Shown piece by piece: positions 56,523 through 64,000 of a stretch of DNA of 64,000 bases. A program made the position numbers and the translations under genes. The DNA is taken from assembly GCF_012272835.1 (NCBI RefSeq), contig NZ_JAAWWK010000002.1, forward strand, positions 1-64,000, read 5' to 3'. Below the pieces are notes generated by a model. The model did not search any database, had not been told where the DNA came from, and saw only the letters and a program-made list of their open reading frames with translations. Origin of the DNA: Spongiibacter thalassae. Its GTDB lineage: Bacteria; Pseudomonadota; Gammaproteobacteria; Pseudomonadales; Spongiibacteraceae. Numbering within the stretch: the stretch's first letter is position 1; every line of letters starts with the position of its first letter.

Positions 56523-57989
56523 TCAGCTAATGTTGGCGGTATAGCCTCCCGCTTCACTGGGCACCAGTTGCAGAAATTGATTAATGCAGGCTGGCACTTC
56601 CTCGCGACGATGGCTGACGAACAGAATGCGGGTCTGTCCCTGGCGAGCGATTTGATCCACGGCGCCGAGCAGGCGTGCCTTTTGTTGCTCGTCCAGGCCA
56701 ATGCAGGGTTCGTCGAGAATCAGTACTCGGGGCGATTTCACCATGGCACGGGCCAACAACACCATACGTTGCTGGCCGAATGACAGCCGGTCGAAACGCT
56801 GTTCGCGCAGGGGCAGCAGCTCCAGCGCGTTGAGCCAGTCCAACAGATTTTGCCTTTGGCCTTCGCTGTAGTCCTGATACAAGCCCACCGAGTCGAACAG
56901 GCCGGAAGCAATAACGTCGATGACCTTGGTGCGCTTGAGGTTGCTCAGCTGCATGGCGGTATTGAGCAAACCAAAGCGCGATTTGACTTCCCAGATACTC
57001 TCGCCACTTCCTCGCCGCTGGCCAAACAGCACTACATGCTGGCCGTAGGCCTTGTCGTTTTCACCGCAGAGCAGGCCGAGCAGGGTCGATTTGCCGGAAC
57101 CGTTGGGGCCGCTGATGCAGCAGTGCTGGTTGGGCATCAGGGTCCAGTTGATATTGCTCAGCACCTGTTTTCCGCGGAAGTTCACGCTCACCTCGCGCAA
57201 CTCGATCAGCGCCTGATCCGCTGGCCATTCGGGGGCGTCGGCAATGGGCAGGGTGTTGCTGAAGTGGGCCTGGGGGGCGAATCGTTGGCGGGCCTCGGCG
57301 GCGGTGCAGCGTGTGGTAATGCGACCGGCGTCCATTATTTGCACTTCGTCTACGCCCTCGGGAATATCGCTGGCGCTTTTGGTTAAAAGCAGCACCGGTG
57401 TGGGCGAGGCCATCAGTTCGTCGAGCAGGGCGCGCATTTCGCGCTGGGCATCGATATCCAGCCCCTCAAGGGGATTGTCGATAATCAGTGCGGCAGGACG
57501 AGCGAGGAGGGCGCGGGCGAGCAAGGTCTTGCGGCTCTCGCCGGTGGAGATAAAGCGAATACCCTGGTCGAGAATATGGTCGATGCCCAGGCGTTGGCAC
57601 AGCTGTTCAAATTCTTGGTCAGCAGGGCGGCCCTGCAACACCGCATCGCGCACCCGGGTACCGACATCGAAGGCGTCGTCGCGGGTTTCGCTGTCGTCGA
57701 AACGGCGGTCGTGCTCCATCAGCTCCCGGTGCTTGTCAAAGGAAATATGGGCAAAGTCGTTAGGGGATAGCGTATCGCCATAGTGCAGATCACCGCGACT
57801 GGGGCGCACCTCATCGGTAATCAGTTTGGCCAGACTGGTTTTGCCGCAGCCATTGCTGCCGAGAATGGCGATATGACGCCCGGCGGGCCAGTGCCAGCTG
57901 AAGTTATCGAGAATCGGGTCGAGCTGGTAGGCGAAACGAATACGCTCTATGGCGACAATGGCATCGGGGGTGGCGCGGTCTGCGTGCAT
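56523..57989 (-). CDS. Twin ATP-binding-cassette ATPase, ModF-like
   Basis: About 488 residues with two ABC domains and no membrane part. Domain 1: Walker A GSNGCGKTS, signature STGESRKTLL, Walker B ALIIDNPLEGLD. Domain 2: Walker A GPNGSGKST, signature LSFGQQRMVLLARA, Walker B VLILDEPCIGLDE. The general base Glu after Walker B is Asn in domain 1, so only domain 2 seems able to hydrolyse ATP normally. The layout matches ModF/PhrA, tied to molybdate systems in E. coli, but no mod genes are adjacent. Start ATG at 57989; no ribosome site seen. Confidence 0.82.
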   Translation of the reverse strand: MHADRATPDAIVAIERIRFAYQLDPILDNFSWHWPAGRHIAILGSNGCGKTSLAKLITDEVRPSRGDLHYGDTLSPNDFAHISFDKHRELMEHDRRFDDSETRDDAFDVGTRVRDAVLQGRPADQEFEQLCQRLGIDHILDQGIRFISTGESRKTLLARALLARPAALIIDNPLEGLDIDAQREMRALLDELMASPTPVLLLTKSASDIPEGVDEVQIMDAGRITTRCTAAEARQRFAPQAHFSNTLPIADAPEWPADQALIELREVSVNFRGKQVLSNINWTLMPNQHCCISGPNGSGKSTLLGLLCGENDKAYGQHVVLFGQRRGSGESIWEVKSRFGLLNTAMQLSNLKRTKVIDVIASGLFDSVGLYQDYSEGQRQNLLDWLNALELLPLREQRFDRLSFGQQRMVLLARAMVKSPRVLILDEPCIGLDEQQKARLLGAVDQIARQGQTRILFVSHRREEVPACINQFLQLVPSEAGGYTANIS

Positions 57990-58070
57990 AGTACGGGGTG
58001 GTCCGGGGTACAAATGGGCCGGCGACTATAGCACAGCCCGAGGGGAGACTCAGCCCGCCTGTGTCGGAGT

Positions 58071-58946
58071 TCAGCAGGAGGGCGCGCGGCCGGGGCTGAG
58101 GTCATAGAAGTCGATAATCTCCTGCCAGGCACTGTCGGCGTTATCCACCACTTTGATCATATTGACGTCCTCGGGGCTGATCACTCCCTCGTCGCGCAAA
58201 AATTCCAGATTGATGGCCTTGCCCCAGAATTCGTGGCCAACCAGCAAAACCGGTACTCGGCGGGATTTTCCGGTCTGGATCAAGGTCAGAGCTTCAAATA
58301 GCTCGTCGAAAGTGCCGAAACCGCCGGGGAAGACCACAACCGCCTTGGCCCGCAGCATAAAGTGCATTTTGCGTATGCCGAAGTAGTGAAAGCGGAAGCA
58401 GAATTCCGGACTGATGTAAGGATTGGGGGCCTGCTCGTGGGGCAGCACGATATTCAGCCCGATCGACGGGCCACCGGCATCCTGGGCGCCCCGGTTTGCC
58501 GCCTCCATAATGCCAGGGCCACCGCCGGTGACCACATAGATTTGCTCGGGTTTGGCGCAGTTCATCGAGTGCTCGGTGACCAGCTGCCCAAGGCGCCGGG
58601 CCTGATCGTAGTAATGGCTGTTGCGCTCGTCGCGCTTGGCGCGGCGAATCACTGCGGGGTCGCCGGAGGCCTCGGCGGCGGCGCTGGCGGCCTTGGCCTG
58701 ATCCGGTGACAGATAGCGGGCACTGCCGAAGATGGCGATGGTGGCGTCAACACCGTGCTCCTTGAGTGTCATTTCCGGTTTTTGCAGCTCGAGATGAAAG
58801 CGCAGGCCCCGCAGTTCTTCCCGCAGCAGGAAGTCCTGGTCATTAAAGGCCAGTCGGTATGCCGGTGGGTACTCGGTTTCACGGGGACTGGCTTCCTCAC
58901 GTGCGGAGGGGAAATTGGCATCATGCAAACGGTGTTTTTCGGTCAT
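58071..58946 (-). CDS. LOG family protein (TIGR00730 type)
   Basis: 291 residues with GSAR near residue 75, VVTGGGPGIMEAANRGAQ and the family signature PGGFGTFDELFE. Characterised relatives cleave ribose-5-phosphate from nucleoside monophosphates (cytokinin LOG, PpnN). The N-terminal 65 residues are longer than in the short LOG class. The physiological substrate is not known. Confidence 0.88.
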   Translation of the reverse strand: MTEKHRLHDANFPSAREEASPRETEYPPAYRLAFNDQDFLLREELRGLRFHLELQKPEMTLKEHGVDATIAIFGSARYLSPDQAKAASAAAEASGDPAVIRRAKRDERNSHYYDQARRLGQLVTEHSMNCAKPEQIYVVTGGGPGIMEAANRGAQDAGGPSIGLNIVLPHEQAPNPYISPEFCFRFHYFGIRKMHFMLRAKAVVVFPGGFGTFDELFEALTLIQTGKSRRVPVLLVGHEFWGKAINLEFLRDEGVISPEDVNMIKVVDNADSAWQEIIDFYDLSPGRAPSC

Positions 58947-59125
58947 AGGGCGTTTACCTCTCAGGGCGAGTGCATTCGAAGGATGCGTCTACACTACTAA
59001 CATAGCAGGTGTTGTTGATGTGGCGTGGGTGTTTTGATTGGCGGTGGCTATATTGGATGGCGCTCATCTTAATTGCCGGGGTTTGCGTATCGACATTATC
59101 TCCATAGCCAAAGCGGGCGGGACAT

Positions 59126-59980
59126 ATGACAAGTGCGGTAAAAAACATAGTGGCGTGCCTGGTGGTGTTGGCGGTGGCCGCAGTATTGGCGTTGGCGGTG
59201 GGCCACGGCGGTTTGGAAACGCCGCTGCTGATGTTCATGGCGGTGGCCTTTGGCTTGCAAGTGGCCGCCTTCGTGCCCTCCTACGCGGCTAAAACAGAGG
59301 GTTACTACGATCTCACGGGCAGTATCAGCTATATCTCGGTGGTGGTGTTCGCATTGCTCTGGGTAGGGCGCTTCGATGTGCGTTCGCTGCTGGTGGCGGC
59401 GATGGTTGGGCTGTGGGCGCTACGTCTGGGCAGTTTTTTGTTTTTGCGCATTCGCCGGGCGGGCAGTGACAGTCGCTTCGATGAGATCAAGCTGGATGGC
59501 TGGCGTTTTTTGATGGTTTGGTTGCTGCAAGGCCTGTGGATATCCGTGACCCTGCTACCGGTGTTTATGGTGATGTTGCTCCCTGCAGAGCCCTTGTCAT
59601 GGTGGGCGGCAGCCGGGGTATTGATTTGGCAGGCCGGTTTTTTGCTGGAGATTGTCGCCGACGAGCAGAAACGCCAGTTCCGTAAGGATAACGACAGTGG
59701 ATCATTTATCACCAGAGGTGTCTGGGCCTGGAGTCGCCACCCCAATTATTGCGGAGAAATCGTACTGTGGTTCGGTATGTCTCTGATTGCTGTGCCGCTG
59801 TTGCACGGCTGGCACTGGCTGGCGCTGGTGTCGCCGCTGTTTGTTCTCGTGCTGCTGACGAAGATCAGCGGGGTGAACCTGCTGGAGGCTGCGGCGGAAC
59901 GACGCTGGGGGGATAACCCAGCCTATCGCGACTATGTGCGGCGAACCCCGGTGCTGTGGCCGCGCCCACCGCGGTACTAA
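59126..59980 (+). CDS. DUF1295 membrane protein (steroid 5-alpha-reductase-like)
   Basis: 284 residues with about seven membrane helices. The C-terminal part carries the reductase/methyltransferase-like motif FITRGVWAWSRHPNYCGEI and LLEAAAERRWGDNPAYRDYVRRTPVLWP. The family resembles isoprenylcysteine methyltransferases and steroid reductases; no bacterial substrate is established. Confidence 0.87.
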   Translation: MTSAVKNIVACLVVLAVAAVLALAVGHGGLETPLLMFMAVAFGLQVAAFVPSYAAKTEGYYDLTGSISYISVVVFALLWVGRFDVRSLLVAAMVGLWALRLGSFLFLRIRRAGSDSRFDEIKLDGWRFLMVWLLQGLWISVTLLPVFMVMLLPAEPLSWWAAAGVLIWQAGFLLEIVADEQKRQFRKDNDSGSFITRGVWAWSRHPNYCGEIVLWFGMSLIAVPLLHGWHWLALVSPLFVLVLLTKISGVNLLEAAAERRWGDNPAYRDYVRRTPVLWPRPPRY

Positions 59981-60124
59981 AACAGCGGGCAGGTAATTTC
60001 GTCAACCGAAGCGAAGGGCTTCACGGCGATAGAAGACTCTGTGCATAATGGGCTGGTTGTTATCTCCTCGCCAGGGATCTGGATAGACTGGGAACAGGGC
60101 GGGGAGCTATTGCTGGAAGCCCCG

Positions 60125-61696
60125 ATGACCGAACCCCTTCTCGTCGCGATCGCATTTATTGGCGGACTTCTGTTCCGCCGCATGGATATGCCCCCCCTGC
60201 TGGGTTTTTTGCTGGCGGGCTTTCTGGCCGGCGCGCTGGAAATCGGTGACCGCAAGGTGATCGACGCGATGGCGGACTTCGGCGTGGTACTGCTGCTGTT
60301 TACCATTGGTCTGAAGCTGAAGATAAGGGAGTTGCTGGCCCCGCAGATCTGGGGAACGGCGAGCCTGCACTGCCTGATTGTGGTGCCGCTCACCGCTGTG
60401 GTACTGATGGCTTTGCCGCTGCTGATGCCCAACTTCGGGGCCATCGAACGCAATACCGCCCTGACCCTGGGCTTCGCCCTGTCCTTCTCCAGCACTGTCT
60501 TCGCCGTCAAAATATTTGAACAGCGGGGTGAAGGTGCCGCTCTGCACGCCAATATCGCCATTGGTATTCTGATTGTCCAGGATTTAATGGCGGTGGCCTA
60601 CCTGCTGATATCCTCGGGTCATCTGCCCAGTGTGTGGGCTCTGGGCTTGCTGGCGCTGCCTTTGCTGCGTCCGCTATTGGTGGCGATGCTGCGCCAGGCG
60701 GGTCACGGAGAACTGCTGGTATTATTCGGCTTGACCATGGCGTTGGCGGGCGCGTGGCTGTTTGAAACCGTGCATCTCAAGGCGGGGTTGGGCGCACTGG
60801 TGTTTGGCGTGTTGTTGGCGAACACCGGCAAAAGCGTGGAGCTATACAAAAGCCTGGTCACACTGAAAGATATTTTTCTGACAGCGTTTTTCCTGAGTAT
60901 TGGCTACTACGGCCTGCCCAGCGCAGATTCACTGCTGGTTGCCGCCCTGCTTGCCGGGCTGATTGTGTTGCGACCGCTGATTTATTTCTACCTGCTGATT
61001 CTTTTTCGCCTGCGAGCGCGCACCAGTGTCCTCGCGGCGCTGTCGCTGAGTAACTACAGCGAGTTCGGCCTGATTGTTGCTGCGTTAGCGGTACAATCGG
61101 GCAGGCTGGAGGCCGAGTGGCTCACCACGCTGGCGGCGGCGATGGCCTTATCGCTCTTTGTTTCCGCGCCATTAAATCGCGTTGCCCATACCTTCTACAG
61201 CCGTTACACCGCTCGCCTGCAGGCCCGTGAACGGCGCCAGCTGCTGACCGTGGAGCGTCCGGTGGATCTCGGTAACGCGGATATTTTGATTCTGGGTATG
61301 GGGCGTATTGGCAGCGGTGCCTATGCCTATCTGAATCAGCGCTATCCCGACCGGGTAATGGGCGTCGAGGAAAATATCAGCAAGGCCGCCGACCTCAGGG
61401 ACAGCGGTATTCGCTGTCAGCTGGGCGATGGCAGTGATCGTGATTTTCTTGAGCGGGCCCACCTGGAGCAGCGGCGGTTGGTTCTGGTGTGTTTGAGTAA
61501 TCACAGCGAAAATATTCAGGTGGTAAAGTTACTGCGTTCCCTGTCGTTTTCGGGCAAGGTAGCCGCCGTCGCCCGCTTTGAGGATCAACGTCGCGAGCTG
61601 GTAGAGTTAGGCTGTATTGCCTTTAACCTATATGCCGAGGCCGGTCACGGTTTCGCCGAACGCGTATTGGATGAGTTGGGGGCAGACCCCGTGTAA
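60125..61696 (+). CDS. CPA2 monovalent cation:proton antiporter with TrkA_N domain
   Basis: About 523 residues. The first ~380 are a 12-13-helix Na+/H+ exchanger-type domain (PPLLGFLLAGFLAGALE, ALSFSSTVFAVKIFE, IGILIVQDLMAV). The last ~140 form a nucleotide-binding RCK/TrkA_N domain (ADILILGMGRIGSGAYAYL). This is the Kef/YbaL layout, likely a K+ or Na+ efflux system gated by nucleotide. The ATG at 60125 has GGAAG upstream; the longer frame from 60041 is not supported. Confidence 0.88.
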   Translation: MTEPLLVAIAFIGGLLFRRMDMPPLLGFLLAGFLAGALEIGDRKVIDAMADFGVVLLLFTIGLKLKIRELLAPQIWGTASLHCLIVVPLTAVVLMALPLLMPNFGAIERNTALTLGFALSFSSTVFAVKIFEQRGEGAALHANIAIGILIVQDLMAVAYLLISSGHLPSVWALGLLALPLLRPLLVAMLRQAGHGELLVLFGLTMALAGAWLFETVHLKAGLGALVFGVLLANTGKSVELYKSLVTLKDIFLTAFFLSIGYYGLPSADSLLVAALLAGLIVLRPLIYFYLLILFRLRARTSVLAALSLSNYSEFGLIVAALAVQSGRLEAEWLTTLAAAMALSLFVSAPLNRVAHTFYSRYTARLQARERRQLLTVERPVDLGNADILILGMGRIGSGAYAYLNQRYPDRVMGVEENISKAADLRDSGIRCQLGDGSDRDFLERAHLEQRRLVLVCLSNHSENIQVVKLLRSLSFSGKVAAVARFEDQRRELVELGCIAFNLYAEAGHGFAERVLDELGADPV

Positions 61697-61724
61697 TCCC
61701 GAAAAATTGGCATGGAGCCCATCA

Positions 61725-63020
61725 GTGACCAGCGATAACACCAAACCCTGGCTGCGCGCCGAAATTGCGCAGTGGCTGCGGGAGGGCATCATCAGCGATG
61801 AGCAGGCACAACGGCTGCTTGAGCGTTACCCAAGCACACCGGAACCCGTGGAATATGGCGGTGGCAAGGGGGTGTTTGCCAGTCTCGGCGTGCTGGTATT
61901 TGGCATGGGGGTCATGCTGTTATTCGCCTATAACTGGGCCGAGATGCACCGCTACGCCAAACTGGGGTCGATTTTTTTCGGTGTGGCGCTCAGCCATGGT
62001 CTTGCCGCGCTGATTAAAGATCCGCGGGTATCCTCCAGCCTGCATCTATTGGGCACGATGCTATTCGGTGCCGGTATTTGGCTGATCGCTCAGGTCTACC
62101 ACTTTTCTGCCCACTATCCCGACGGCTTCCTGTTGTGGGCCATGGCTGCCTTACTGATGGCCTGGGTGCTGCCGTCGCTATCGCAATGCCTGCTGGGCTG
62201 CGCCCTGCTTACCCTGTGGAGCGCCGTTGAGGTGCTGGAATTCAATGTGTTGCATTTTTGGGCCCTGGCGGTGCTGCTATTGCTGCAGTTGCCGTGGGCG
62301 TATTGGCAGCGCTCGCCGTTGGCCTTGACGGTAGTGTTGATGTTGCTGGCACTGGCCTTGCTGGTGAATAGCTGGCACCTGCAGGAGGGGGCCGCGCTGC
62401 TGCATGCCTGTTTGCTGGCGGCGATGTATCTCTGTGCCGAGCACTTTTCTCCGCGGATGTCGTGGTCGGGGTGTGGGTCGGTGTTTCGTCGGGTTGGTCT
62501 GCCCCTGTGGTTGGCTCTGATGCTGATATTCAGTTTTGCCGATGCGGCGAATATTGTGGTTCAGCTCGACGGCCAGACTGGCGCCGCAGCGCCGTTAACC
62601 TGGTCGATGCTGTTTGTTTTGGGCGCGGCCTGGTTGTGGGTGCTTCTGGATAAATCCCTGCGTCCGCGCAGCCCGATACAGATTGCCGAGTGTGCACTGT
62701 TGCTGTTGCCCCTTTTGGTGCTCGCGGCGATCAGTGGTGGTGTTCACAAGGTGGGTATGATAATGACGGCGGCTAACCTCTCGGTGTTGGCTTATGGCGT
62801 GTTGTTTATAGTGCGTGGCACCTCCAGCCTGGACCGTCGTCAGCTTGTACTGGGTTGTGGTTTGATCGTGCTACTGGTGGGGCTGCGCTTTACCGACCTG
62901 TTTGAAAGTCTGTTGGCACGGGCGGGGGTATTCCTGCTGCTCGGTGTACTGCTGTTTCTGGCCGGGTTGCGATATTCGCGGCAGAAACAGCGTCGACTGC
63001 AGGAGCAACGTCATGTCTAG
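61725..63020 (+). CDS. DUF2157 membrane protein
   Basis: About 431 residues. The soluble N-terminus (LREGIISDEQAQRLLERYP) is the DUF2157 head, followed by about ten to twelve TM helices. The GTG at 61725 has GGAG eight bases upstream. The stop overlaps the ATG of the next gene, which encodes a GDYXXLXY protein; the two are often paired. Function unknown. Confidence 0.85.
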   Translation: MTSDNTKPWLRAEIAQWLREGIISDEQAQRLLERYPSTPEPVEYGGGKGVFASLGVLVFGMGVMLLFAYNWAEMHRYAKLGSIFFGVALSHGLAALIKDPRVSSSLHLLGTMLFGAGIWLIAQVYHFSAHYPDGFLLWAMAALLMAWVLPSLSQCLLGCALLTLWSAVEVLEFNVLHFWALAVLLLLQLPWAYWQRSPLALTVVLMLLALALLVNSWHLQEGAALLHACLLAAMYLCAEHFSPRMSWSGCGSVFRRVGLPLWLALMLIFSFADAANIVVQLDGQTGAAAPLTWSMLFVLGAAWLWVLLDKSLRPRSPIQIAECALLLLPLLVLAAISGGVHKVGMIMTAANLSVLAYGVLFIVRGTSSLDRRQLVLGCGLIVLLVGLRFTDLFESLLARAGVFLLLGVLLFLAGLRYSRQKQRRLQEQRHV

Positions 63021-63987
63021 GTTGCGCGCCATCCTGTTATTGCTGGCTATTGCCGCTCAACTCGGAACATTGGCTTATATGGTCGCCGACAAGGAGGCAA
63101 TTATTCGCCACGGCCATACTGTTTATCTGCGCACCCTGCCGCTGGATCCCAGAGATCCGATGCGCGGTGACTATGTGCGTTTGGCTTATAGCCTGAATCA
63201 GTTGTATCCGAGCCGACTGCCGGGGCTGCAGGGGTTGGTGCCAGCGCGCCGGGGCGAGGTGGTCTATGCGTTATTGCGGCCGGTCGGGGACGGCGTCTAC
63301 GAGCTTGATGGTATAGCCGACAGGGCGCCAGAGAGCGGTGTGTTTTTGCGCGGCAGGGTGCAGGCAGAAGCCGTCGCCGGCGAGGCGCTGCGGGTGAACT
63401 ATGGCATCGAACAACTATTTGTCGAGCAGGGGCAGGGCATCGACATAGAGCAACGCCAGCGGGGCGAGGCCGGTTTTCGCCGCAGTATGGAAGTTGCCCT
63501 GGCGGTGGATGAGCAAGGCCGCGCGATTGTGACGGGGTATCGCTGGGCACCGTTGGCGATCTCGGTAAGTCCGGCTCCTGAGATTGACGGCGCGGCGGCG
63601 ACCCCTCGGCTTCTGGTTCAGCTCAAAAATCTGGCGGATTATCCGCTGGCTGTTGTCGATAATGCCGAGCACTGCGGTGTTGTGCTGACTGTGGTAAATC
63701 GGCTGGCGTCGTCGGCCGCAGCGCCCTGTGGACGATACCTGGTCAGTCGCGAGGACATTATTGAACTGGCTCCAGGGGCGGTGCACCGCTTTACCATTGA
63801 TCTCGCCCACCGGCGATGGTTTGTCGACGGCGGTGATGGTTTGCAGGATGTGCGAGAGTTCGCCCCGGTGTCGTCGCTGCGTCTGGTTTATCGTTCGCCG
63901 GCAGCATTGCAGGAGGCCTCTGCAGAAATTAATCTTTGGCGCGGCGAGCTGCACAGCGCCCCATTCAGCCTGCGTGGTTTTGAATAA
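63013..63987 (+). CDS. GDYXXLXY domain membrane-anchored protein
   Basis: 324 residues: one N-terminal TM (AILLLLAIAAQLGTLAYMV), the name-giving motif GDYVRLAY in RDPMRGDYVRLAY, a second FRRSMEVAL-type beta domain, and a C-terminal beta region. The ATG at 63013 has GGAG eight bases upstream and overlaps DUF2157. The proteins probably form an envelope complex; no role is known. Confidence 0.85.
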   Translation: MSRLRAILLLLAIAAQLGTLAYMVADKEAIIRHGHTVYLRTLPLDPRDPMRGDYVRLAYSLNQLYPSRLPGLQGLVPARRGEVVYALLRPVGDGVYELDGIADRAPESGVFLRGRVQAEAVAGEALRVNYGIEQLFVEQGQGIDIEQRQRGEAGFRRSMEVALAVDEQGRAIVTGYRWAPLAISVSPAPEIDGAAATPRLLVQLKNLADYPLAVVDNAEHCGVVLTVVNRLASSAAAPCGRYLVSREDIIELAPGAVHRFTIDLAHRRWFVDGGDGLQDVREFAPVSSLRLVYRSPAALQEASAEINLWRGELHSAPFSLRGFE

Positions 63988-64000
63988 CCACCGCCATTTC

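Overview
This window is a piece of a gammaproteobacterial chromosome. Most of it is conserved housekeeping DNA. Gene order points to the Pseudomonadales/Cellvibrionales side of the class: rpsU-yqeY-dnaG-rpoD, tsaD-folB, lptD-surA-pdxA-rsmA-apaG-apaH, amgK-murU, rpe-gph-trpE, trpGDC-vfr-osmC-coq7, then dusB-fis-purH-purD-retS and aroQ-accB-accC-prmA-dsbD. As I remember it, this matches two separate blocks of Pseudomonas aeruginosa joined here at coq7/retS. I cannot name a genus from sequence alone.

Region 1 (1-5600) is the accessory part. It is visibly more AT-rich than the rest. It holds the end of an IS66 element, a palindromic repeat, an orphan membrane protein whose 5' end abuts an IS, a decayed IS3-family transposase, and an intact two-gene operon on the minus strand. 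That operon encodes an AAA+ ATPase followed, 8 bp later, by a large subtilisin-like protease. Order and domain content match IetA/IetS, known as a plasmid addiction module and later reported as an anti-phage system. The accessory stretch ends at a CAU-anticodon tRNA gene. Next to it, directly behind the tRNA promoter, is a second tRNA cut off just after its anticodon loop. This looks like the scar of integration or recombination at the tRNA.

Region 2 (5900-10440) is a signalling cluster on the plus strand: a response regulator fused to a class III nucleotide cyclase, a single-domain response regulator, and a hybrid histidine kinase. A Vfr-type cAMP receptor lies at 33.3-34.0 kb, so a cAMP circuit is plausible.

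Region 3 (10440-25100) is mainly minus strand: a lipoprotein, rpoD, dnaG, yqeY and rpsU, then tsaD-folB (plus), cca (minus), and the apaH-apaG-rsmA-pdxA-surA-lptD operon that couples outer-membrane assembly to rRNA methylation and nucleotide clean-up.

Region 4 (25200-34950) carries amgK-murU (peptidoglycan sugar recycling), rpe-gph, a DUF488 gene, and the trpE-G-D-C operon. trpE is preceded by a possible short leader. vfr follows, with an almost nine-copy 7-bp tandem repeat beginning in its stop codon, then OsmC and VOC proteins.

Region 5 (34950-49030), all minus strand, has coq7, a RetS-like hybrid kinase whose ATPase domain looks degenerate, purD, purH, fis, dusB, a zinc-ribbon membrane protein, prmA, accC, accB, aroQ and dsbD.

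Region 6 (49100-64000) has a periplasmic copper chaperone, DUF2333 and YajG-like proteins, adenosine kinase, PBP1b, an EAL protein with a YkuI-type sensor domain, a gamma-glutamylcyclotransferase fold protein, a ModF-like ATPase, a LOG-family protein, a DUF1295 protein, a CPA2 antiporter, and a DUF2157/GDYXXLXY membrane pair.
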